Assembly: GCA_949316495.1 (NCBI GenBank)
Contig: OX439004.1
Location: forward strand, 33,300,904-33,364,903
Length of the DNA: 64,000 nt
Direction: 5' to 3'
From: Amphiduros pacificus
Taxonomy: Eukaryota > Annelida > Polychaeta > Phyllodocida > Hesionidae
Shown here: positions 49,504 through 64,000 of the stretch, piece after piece
Position numbering within the stretch: position 1 is the stretch's first letter
Layout of the letters: the number at the start of each line of letters is the position of its first letter
Program-made: the position numbers and the translations under genes
Notes under the pieces: generated by a model
What the model was told of the DNA's origin: nothing
The model's input: the letters and a program-made list of their open reading frames with translations, nothing else
Databases searched by the model: none

Positions 49504-50174
49504 ATAGTACATATCAGACCACATTCCTGACATTTTAGTCTTACAGATGGACAATTTGAAAAAGTACTTCCCAATTACATATTTTGTACTTTAGAAAGCA
49601 TATTAATTTCAGTTTAAAATCTGGTTTGAGTGCAACATTCTGAACAAAATAAAATTCTTGTTGCAAAGTTAAAGATTCTGAAGACCTTCAGGGATTGACG
49701 ACTGGAAAAAACAGGACTTCTGAAGGTGCAATCACAAATATTAGCAATAAAAAGATTTATAGTGCAGCCATTGGTCACGAATGCCCAAGCTCATTTAGTG
49801 AAAATTTTGATTGGATTGTTGGATAACAGATTAGTAAATTTTCTCTTGTAACAATTGAAAAAAAATAGCTACAGAATTTGGCAGGTGGCTGGGGAGACAT
49901 TTTTCTGTTTTGTTATATTGAGAAATTGAAAAATCATTGGTCTGGAAGTAGTTTTGGTCACATAGTAAAAGTACTATTTCTACCCACATGCAGAATAATT
50001 TCAACAAAACAAATAAAACATCTTTCAACTAATGGATTAAGAAGTATCAAAAATTCTGAAAAGGAGTTTAGATAATGTTGAAATACATTTCTGGAAAATT
50101 TCCTTTCCTGGACTACCGTTTATTTTTTTACTGCAGCAACACCCCAAAAACATTCCAGTTAGGTTTTCTTATTT

Positions 50175-50180
50175 TTTATT
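50175..50180 (-). terminator. Poly(A) signal AATAAA for EEF1B2
   Basis: Minus-strand AATAAA about 105 bases downstream of the EEF1B2 stop codon. It is the first canonical signal after the stop that I see. Confidence 0.6.
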
Positions 50181-50284
50181 TCATTTATGTACACCTTTCA
50201 ATACATATCATGCATACACACAGGCAAATTCCATTTACTCCAGCACCCAAAGGGATTATTGACAAACGAGCTTTACAAAGTCTT

Positions 50285-53200
50285 TTAGATTTTATTAAAA
50301 GCAGCGATGTCTACTGATTGTACAAAGTCCTCAAACTTGGTGATTTCTTCTTCAAGGAAGTCTGTGCCCACCTAAAAATAAATTATTGCTTTGTATATTA
50401 ATCAATACAATAGTTGACAATTTCAAGTGTAAAACTATTAATTACAGGATTGATAGGGAACATTTAAAATCAATTACATTATCTGCATTGACAGTAGGCA
50501 TCTTTGGATTAGTGGCTTTAAAAAATATTGATCACAGAAATGTCATTTTTATGTTATCCAGATAAATTGAGAACATTTCTGAGTTGGAAGAAGTTCCAGG
50601 AAAATTACCTTGTCATCCTCAACAACAACACAGATTTGAAGTTTCTTGATTCCATATGCAAGAGGTACCAATTTGGCTGGAAAAAGAAAAAGAAAGTTTA
50701 AACATCAATACGAAAAAATTTATTACTTTTCTTAGCTCCTAAAACAATGAATATTTCTTGTATTTGCATTACACTGTACTACAAATTTTGCCCATATCAC
50801 TCAGAACAGAAATTTTTACTTACAATTTTTACATTGATTTTTCGCCCACTATTTCTACAAAATCATGTAATATAATGATAAGACCAATGTCATGAAAGTT
50901 TTAATCACTTACATGCTCCCCATAAAAGACCATCAGTTTCAATTGATCGTACTAATTCCTCCATCTTCTTCATGTCTGTCTCATCATCCCATGGTTTCAC
51001 ATCAAGAATAATATTGGACTTGGCTATCAGTGCGGGTTCTACAAACACAAATTCAAAACATATGAGAGTTGAAATTTGACAAAGAATAATTATCTTGTAC
51101 TCAAAAGTATTGATCTTTAAACGTGAGAAACAATAAGGGCCAGTACATATTAAGCACAATGAAAATGACTTACTCTTTGATTTCTTTGCAGCATAGGCTG
51201 CAAGCCTTTCCTGCTTCACTCTCTCTGCTTCTGCATCATCTTCATCTGAACCAAACAAGTCAATATCATCATCATCCTCGTCATCATTGTCAGCAGCTCC
51301 AGCCGCTGCGGGACCATAGTCGTTTAATGATTTTTTGGGTCCTGGGAAACTGTAGAATGAAAAAGATAAAAATATTAATTTAAGATATAAATCTTGCTGT
51401 AAATCACAATATAATAGTTTACTATCAAGTATCTGATGTAAACTGTCCAGATTGAAAATTATATTCAATTTACCATTTAAGCTTCTCCATGGTTATTGAC
51501 TTTAAAAATAAATAAATAAAATGTCACACTTAATAAATTTTACCTTTTTTGTATTATTGTATTATTGACAGATATAACAATGGGCACAACACCCCTCATT
51601 GTTATTTTATTCCAGTACACAAGACATATTTTTGTTATTATCGTGAAACCAAAATTAGAACAGTTGTCACAAAAGTGGGAAGCTCTCTAGGATCATTTAT
51701 GAATGAAAGTGTAAACTGTTAGTGAAGTTTTATAAGTTTTGATAATGTTTTCTGGCAAAAATAGTAAGACGTTAAGATTTGTTCTGAGCATTTTACAGCT
51801 CAAAGACAAAGGTTATGTCAAAAGTACAATCTTGTATAACCAATTTTCAAAACATTTGTAACATTTTATTCAATCGTGTCATTTCTTCATGGACAAATGA
51901 ATATCTGGGCAGTCAGCTTGGCTCCAGGTTGCTGAAGAAACTGTCCTTTTGACAACTCAAAAGGATGTACAATATATTAAAAAAATGACCATCCAAAATT
52001 CAGTTTATGAACTGTTAGATTTCAGAATGCATTTACTGAAAAAAATCTATCCTCAAATCTTGGTGCTTCTATGATTGCTTAGATTGTCCTGAATGGTGCT
52101 AAATTATTAAGATATTTCCTAAATTTGATGTTATTTTATCATGTTTACTATAATATATCATGTCATACTGAGGCGCAAAATACCAAATTACTTATAACCA
52201 AACTTAATTACCTTGATTTCTCATTTCCATAGGAATTGATGTGGTTGAACCAACGCAGTGCATGTGTGAATTTTGCAGTTGGTGATCCAGAAAGGGCTGC
52301 AAATACAACTGAGTCAGCTGCTGATGGTTGATACCTGAAAATATATACAAAGTCTCATAATAAAATGACAGTCATAACTTATTAAAAATAACAACGTTGG
52401 ATATGTCTACTAAAATTATCATATACATTAAAAAAAATATCATTCATTAGTTTATTGATTATATTCTATTCAACATTACTTGGAAAGGTAAAATGCCAAG
52501 AACTGTAGATGCTACAAAATTTCAAGATACCGAAGAATATGGAGTTTTACCAATTTTAATTTATTGATTACATAAAAAGATAAAAGCTAAAACAATGTAA
52601 TGTCCATGTTAAATTGACTGCTGATACAGCAACAAACGATTGATATTTGAGTTATTCAGGGATAAATTCACACAATATTCCTAGATTGCCCATTTGTGGC
52701 AGTGAAAAAGTTAACTAACTATAACACTATATCACAGTCAATGTATGTTAACTTTTTCACTTCCACAAATGGGCTGAAAATATTCAATTCCATATTAACG
52801 ACAAATTCAATTTTTGGCGATCAGAGTTTGCAATAGTGTCTCACTGTGTATATACCGTATTTACTCGAGTATAAGTCGAGGTTTTTTTTCCAAAAACTCT
52901 TAGTTAATGTTTAGGGGGTCGACTTATACACGAGAGCAACCTGTGGACGAGGATTTACGCCAAAAAATTACGACACTATGAGTTTTCATTACGAACATTC
53001 TTATTTTCGAAATAACGAATATCGGACATAGCGGGTCGGTTTAACAGTCTTATACTCGAGTAATTACGGTAAAACGTAAATACGATCTTCATATTTTCGA
53101 AATAACGAATATCAGTCGCAACAGATTGATTTTAATTGCGTTTTAAATGATAAAGAAAGGTATTTACCCAATATTACTGGTCTATTATTCGAAACGCTTT

Positions 53201-55754
53201 GTTTTGACTTTGTTCTCACTGATTCCAATTATCAGCGTTCACAGTTTTGCAATACGTCTTTGTTTCCACTGCTTTGAGTCGTGTCTTCCCGCTTGGAAAG
53301 AAATGCTTTCACACGTGGATCGATTTTAATTGCGTTTTAAATGATAAATAAAGGTATATACATAATCGTTTTCGTGCTAAAAACAAGAGCCTCTTCCCGT
53401 CACTTCCGCCTTTCAAAATTGCGACCACGTGTTGCATTGAGTCGTCTCTTCCCTTCTTGACAAATGCCTTCACACGTGAATCGATTTTAATTGCGTTTTA
53501 AATGATAAATAAAAGTATATACCCAATATTAACACAAAATACGCTTTGCAGGTCGAGAACAGAACAAAACCATTCATCCATTTAACATGCATTACGCAAT
53601 ACGAGGTCGTCATTTTAAAAAGCGGGAGTGACGGGGACAAGCTCTTATTTTTGGTGCGAAAACAAATGGAGTGTATCAACTCGCATTGAAATATTAATAT
53701 ATTGCGCAACAATGGATCCCTGGTTTCTCATCGTGTTGCCGCACATCAAATTTACCGTGTTCCGCACATCGAATTTCTGTCCAAGCGGGAAGACACGACT
53801 CAGAGCAGTAGAAAAAATGACGAAATGCATAATTTGTGATAATATTGGGTAAATACCTTTATTTATCAGATCATTTGAAATGCAATTAACGCTTTGTTTC
53901 GACTTTGTTCTCACTGATTCCAATTATCAGCGTTCACAGTTTTGCGTTTCGTCATTGTCTCCACTGCTTTGAGTCGTGTCTTCCCTTGTTGACAGAAATG
54001 CTTTCACACGTGGATCGATTTTAATTGCGTTTTAAATGGATTGATGGTTTTGTTCTGTTCTCGAACAATTTGTGATAATATTGGGTAAATACCTTTATTT
54101 ATCATTTAAAACGCAATTAAAATCGACCCGCTACGTCTGATATCCGTTATTTCGAAAATATGAACATCGTATTTACGTTTTACCGTATTTACTCGTGTAT
54201 AAGACTGCTAAGATCTTATATCGTAAGCATATTTAAGTTTCACTTTTAAAATGACCGCCAAGCAGCTGAAGCTTGAATGGTAGCAGAGCCGATATGTCAA
54301 GAAAAACCAACTCGACTTATATTCGGAAATTGTTTTTTTTCAAGAAAAATAACCTCAATTTTGGGGGGTCGACTTATACACGAGTCGACTTATACACGAG
54401 TAAATACGGTAGCTTGTGTTACAAAAGGTCCACCATTTTCCAGGTGTATGGATATCTGCTTCTTGATTTTTTTTTTTTTTTTCTTCTAAATTTTCTCAAA
54501 TCTGGCAGTTAATCTTGTAACCATAGGAGATTCTCAAGTCCGTAATGAAAAGGTTAAATTTTAAGGTTTTAACAAAGTTAACTGTCCAGAAATGATCAGC
54601 TGAACTGAATGGCGGCACATCCCTTCGGTTTATAAGGCAACTGAGCTAACAACTTCTCCTGAGAAAACCTTTCATTGGTGCTGTGGACCTTGCCAGGTAG
54701 CAGTGTCTTCTTGATGTAGAAATATTTTTTTTGTTATAACCAATAGAGCTTAATGCGTGATTGCATGACCACTCAGCACGACAATCTTGTTCATTTTCAA
54801 TGATTGGATTGTAGATGCACTTGAGTTGTTTTCAATGGGGAAAGATGGTTACCACAGACAAAAAGTAAAGTAAAGTAAAGCTGACATTTATATACCGCTG
54901 ATACCAGACAATGTCTGCTCATAGCGGTTGATAGTAACTGGCCAGGATTCGAACCTAGAACCCCTGGATCTCAAGGCGAATACTCTACCAATTGAGCTAT
55001 TTCGGACAAATGACACCCTAACTGACCTGCACATTTAATCTTGGAATATCTGGTTTGATTAGAATTAACTTCATTTCCATCTTTGTCATTATATCTCCTT
55101 CCTTGACTTTTAATGTCGCAGGGCAATATCCATATGGTAATCTTTACTTCTATGATCCCTGCAGTTGATGAACAAAATCTCGCCAAATATGTTTACAAAA
55201 TACACTGAACCAGTTGTTGTGTTGTTTGAGCACAAGCAATGCAAGGTCAAGGATGATTTGAGTTGATTATATTGAGTAAATTTAGTGGGTGCTTTGACGT
55301 TTTGGGTATGGTGTGTGGGGTCGGAAGTTTGTCAAGTACAGAATGTCAGAAGTGTTTGGGTGCAGTCTGACCTGACACCTTCCCAGATGTTGATTTCTTT
55401 TCACTAAATTTAGTTAAAGACTTGCTTGAAATTTGACAAAGTGATAGTTTTACACCGTTAAAAATACTGTCCTTTATGAAAATTAACAAATAATAGTAGA
55501 CACGCAAAATAAGAGGAAATGAATGGTCCTGTCATCTTGACTGCGAGAGCCCTCTCCGGGTTAGTTACTGAGACCTGTCACTGTGTCAGGTGGCGTGAGG
55601 GAAGTGAACTGACGTGAGGTGGAATACACGTGTTATGTTTATCTCCTAAAAAAGCATGTTATCTGCGTACATACCCAACAATATAACTTCTATCCCCGAG
55701 GAACTCATTCAGGACAGACAGACCTGAGTCGTTTTTCAAATCTCCGAATCCCAT
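50285..55754 (-). CDS. EEF1B2: Translation elongation factor 1-beta, complete, six coding exons
   Basis: The guanine-nucleotide exchange factor of the eEF1 complex, which reloads eEF1A with GTP during cytosolic translation. Exons (minus): 55754-55675, 52334-52212, 51349-51174, 51038-50913, 50676-50609 and 50371-50285, with the stop at 50285-50287. Lengths sum to 660 bases, giving 219 aa (human 225), and every junction is GT-AG with phases that close. The N-terminus [19 protein letters not shown] starts a GST-C-like domain (about residues 1-70, with HALRWFNHI) that binds eEF1-gamma. An acidic linker follows (about 88-108, [14 protein letters not shown]), with a serine at 102 in the position of the CK2 site known in animals. 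The exchange domain (about 129-219) has [32 protein letters not shown] and the end FNKI. Nothing is broken. It lies head to head with NDUFS1. Confidence 0.98.
52688..52774. repeat. 28-bp inverted repeat (foldback), one mismatch
   Basis: Arms at 52688-52715 and 52747-52774 are reverse complements except for one base (GTGGCAGTG against GTGGAAGTG). The 31-base loop is unrelated. It could be a tiny MITE or a chance-fixed hairpin; no clear target duplication is visible. Confidence 0.85.
52855..54409. mobile_element. Non-autonomous TA-flanked DNA transposon, mosaic palindrome
   Basis: Terminal inverted repeats begin CCGTATTTACTCG and match over 25 bases with one difference. TA lies outside both ends (52853-52854 and 54410-54411), as in Tc1/mariner/pogo elements. 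Inside is a second, inner inverted repeat of about 125 bases (53047-53172 against about 54080-54206), which itself carries a copy of the terminal sequence. A block around TTTTAATTGCGTTTTAAATG recurs about six times in both orientations, and a 150-base block with CTGCTTTGAGTCGTGTCTTC recurs near 53200 and 53900. No transposase frame is present. The structure suggests nested insertion plus internal duplication. Confidence 0.85.
54860..55012 (-). mobile_element. tRNA-derived SINE, second family
   Basis: On the minus strand there is a tRNA-like head with A box TAGCTCAATTGG and B box GGTTCGAATCC, ahead of a hairpin (ACCGCT...AGCGGT enclosing CAGACATTGTCTG). It ends in a CTTTA repeat tail (plus-strand AAAGTAAAGTAAAG). 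The anticodon stem does not pair, so this is not a working tRNA gene. Head and tail differ from the SINE family at 17.3 and 34.8 kb. Confidence 0.8.
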
Positions 55755-55829
55755 CTTGGGTGTTTTGAAGCAAATATTTGCAGTGCTGCAAAGTTGTGCT
55801 GAAAGCTTTGCCGGCTGGCGACCAAAAGG
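55755..55829 (-). other. EEF1B2 5' UTR with TOP-like start
   Basis: Upstream of the start codon the minus strand reads CCTTCCGTCCTTTTGG (about 55837-55822). The pyrimidine run TCCTTTT could be a 5' terminal oligopyrimidine start, as known for elongation-factor mRNAs under mTOR control. The exact start is inferred. Confidence 0.4.
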
Positions 55830-56060
55830 ACGGAAGGCACGTCTGATTCTGCGCAGTTCATTTTCTATTTTATAAATTATTTTTTTATGAGCAAATAATC
55901 AGAAATTCTTAATTTCGTTTCATTTTATTATTTATTGTAACAAATACTTGACATATATTCATACCAAAAACAATATTATTCTCTAAATCTCGCTTAAACG
56001 ATATATCGTGTCCTCCATATTGCGGCAGACCGATTCGTCCTCGGGATTGGGAGGTGAATG
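55825..56060. promoter_or_regulatory. Bidirectional promoter of EEF1B2 and NDUFS1
   Basis: About 200 bases lie between the inferred EEF1B2 start (near 55830, minus) and a likely NDUFS1 non-coding exon (plus). That exon would include TCCTCCATATTGCGGCAGAC and end at a donor, either GGGAG/GTGAAT (56053/56054) or GAAT/GTAAGA (56059/56060). No TATA box is placed for either gene. A YY1-like CCATATTG and CpGs are present near 56015-56045. Confidence 0.55.
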
Positions 56061-57278
56061 TAAGAGTTGACATTCAAAATTGTGCTAATATGAATTCCTT
56101 TTAATATTAAGTCGAGTTATATTTTGACAGTGTAATTGATTAAATCGCTGCAGTATCATTTCGATGTTGCTTTAGATTTGAATGTATCTAATTGTTTGAT
56201 TGATTGTATAACTGTTGTGTGTTGTCAGCCAAAATGTGTATTTTTCTTATCAAGTTTTTACGAGTAGACAGTTAGATTACATCTGTACATTTGATGTCTG
56301 TTAATAGAATTATCAGTTTGTTATGAAGTGTAAGTTTTTTTGTGACATTTTGGAACTACACATGTTAACTCTTTGTTATTCTGTGATTAATGAATTACTG
56401 AGAAATTGATAAAAATTTCCTTTGAATGTACATTTTAAAGAACTCAACTGTGCAGGTGGTAGTTCCTCACTCAAACTCATGCCCTGGAATTTCCACCTCG
56501 CTACTACTCATGACTAGGGTTTCAATTCCCATAATTTATGTCAAAATAGACTCAAAATCCACGGTTTCAGACAACACAATACAATGCTTGTTATATTTAA
56601 GCTTCCCACTTAAGGCCTCCTGTGATTGACTGTTGCATGTCACAGTTTTTCCCAGTCATAATGTCTCAAAATACAAACCCATGTGTTATCTGAAACAGTT
56701 TTCTTCAGTTTTGTACCTGACATGAGGCTTAAATAGCATTCAGAAGAGTTCAAGTGATGACACCATGGATATACAAAAGGGGAAACGTTATATGACATCA
56801 GAAGAACCCCTGCTTTGTGGAGCTTCACATTGTTGATATCACTCAGGACTGTGAATGAACTGGCCCAACGTCACCTCATTGCTCTGACTCATAGATAATG
56901 TCAAAGTGATGTTGAGATCGAGAAAAAAAAAAAGATTTTTTATTTTGACTTGCCCTGTATCTGATGTTGAAAAGAGAAATGAACAGCTTGTTGAAAACCA
57001 GTTCTACCTAATTCTTAAGTTAAATATGATGGACAATGAAAAAAGTGGATTTCAATATTGAAATAAGGCGACTGATCGCTCTCAGTGCCAAAGAGCCAAC
57101 TTGGTGGAGATTTTAAGACTTTTGAGTGGGGTGGTGTGGCAGTGAGGCATGATAGACTGGCAATATGGTTTGCGATGGTTTCAAAATCTTTTAAACAATT
57201 TGTATAAATATAGGTCAGAAGATATTTACCAATATTTCCCAATGTAATACATTACAATGACTTTTTATTGAAATCTAG
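56061..57278 (+). other. Likely NDUFS1 5' UTR intron
   Basis: Non-coding stretch between the candidate non-coding exon and an acceptor-like AAATCTAG that sits one base before the start codon (57271-57278). Small open frames here (56426-56629 and others) have no protein features. Confidence 0.5.
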
Positions 57279-57279
57279 T

Positions 57280-63788
<6,509 letters not shown>

Positions 63789-64000
63789 GTAGGTTGTTTA
63801 CGAAGAGCAAAAAAAAGTGAAGCAAATTTAAAATAAAGATACTGTCAGGAAGAAACTAAAATTTCATAGTAAACAAATTTGAATGTCAGATAAGTGATGA
63901 GAGTGCTTGGAATTAAAGATTTTTGACAAGGAAAAAGTGTGGAAATGTCCATAAAATATTGAATTTGAAACAATTTATTTTTGTTTTAAATCTAATTAAT
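63789..64000 (+). other. NDUFS1 intron 11, incomplete
   Basis: Starts with the donor GTAGGT. Exon 12 lies beyond the window. Confidence 0.9.

Larger units (their letters stand above)
47882..50180. other. Non-coding; degenerate repeat then EEF1B2 3' flank
   Basis: From about 47930 to 48370 there are loosely repeated words of the type ACAAGTGAGACAGCTGCATAA, probably an old minisatellite beside which the LTR element inserted. A perfect 14-bp inverted repeat lies at 49470-49503. No exon is supported. Confidence 0.5.
52335..55674 (-). other. EEF1B2 intron 1 (3.3 kb), rich in transposon insertions
   Basis: The gene's largest intron, bounded by GTATGT and TTTTCAG. It contains a 28-bp-arm foldback (52688-52774), a 1.55-kb TA-flanked palindromic element (52855-54409) and a minus-strand tRNA-SINE (about 54860-55012). 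The other introns are 0.13-0.86 kb and look free of insertions. Confidence 0.95.

Noticed and set aside
50372-52211. snoRNAs in EEF1B2 introns, as in vertebrates
   Set aside because: I looked for C/D and H/ACA boxes in introns 2-5 and saw no convincing pair.
53147-53923. Transposase or other protein from the frames inside the palindromic element
   Set aside because: Four short frames on both strands, all built from repeated blocks, with no DDE motif or helix-turn-helix.
54935-55010. A functional minus-strand tRNA gene
   Set aside because: The anticodon stem does not pair and the sequence runs into a repetitive SINE tail.

Overview
The window is animal nuclear DNA: AT-rich, with introns split by canonical GT-AG sites, tRNA-derived SINEs, a Ty3/Gypsy LTR retrotransposon and many minisatellites. 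Three host genes can be read. They encode an ArsB/NhaD-type ion transporter, translation elongation factor 1-beta (EEF1B2) and the 75-kDa subunit of mitochondrial complex I (NDUFS1). The protein sequences, the Steamer-like retroelement with a leucine-tRNA-type primer site, and the repeat mix suggest a lophotrochozoan, most likely a mollusc. That placement is inference.

Layout. Positions 1-4476 hold the N-terminal half of the transporter on the minus strand, as two coding exons; the rest lies off the left edge. From 4.5 to 42.5 kb I see no convincing coding exon. This 38-kb stretch holds at least nine minisatellites or microsatellites, two SINE loci, a CpG-richer minus-strand promoter/first-exon candidate near 38.2 kb, and several higher-complexity patches that look like conserved regulatory DNA. 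From 42565 to 47876 lies a very young LTR element with identical 157-bp LTRs and a 5-bp target duplication. From 50285 to 55754 is EEF1B2 on the minus strand, complete in six coding exons (219 aa). Its long first intron carries a 1.55-kb palindromic TA-flanked DNA element and a tRNA-SINE. From 57280 to the right edge is NDUFS1 on the plus strand, with 11 coding exons (about 429 codons) and the C-terminal part outside the window.

How the genes relate. EEF1B2 and NDUFS1 are divergent and probably fire from one short bidirectional promoter at about 55.83-56.06 kb. The same head-to-head pair exists in human (2q33), so this looks like an old microsyntenic unit joining a translation gene to a respiratory gene. 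The transporter is not functionally linked to them by anything seen here. No single new molecular system stands out. The most interesting observations are the shared promoter, the mosaic palindromic element, the regulatory-looking desert, and the transporter's large acidic serine-rich loop.
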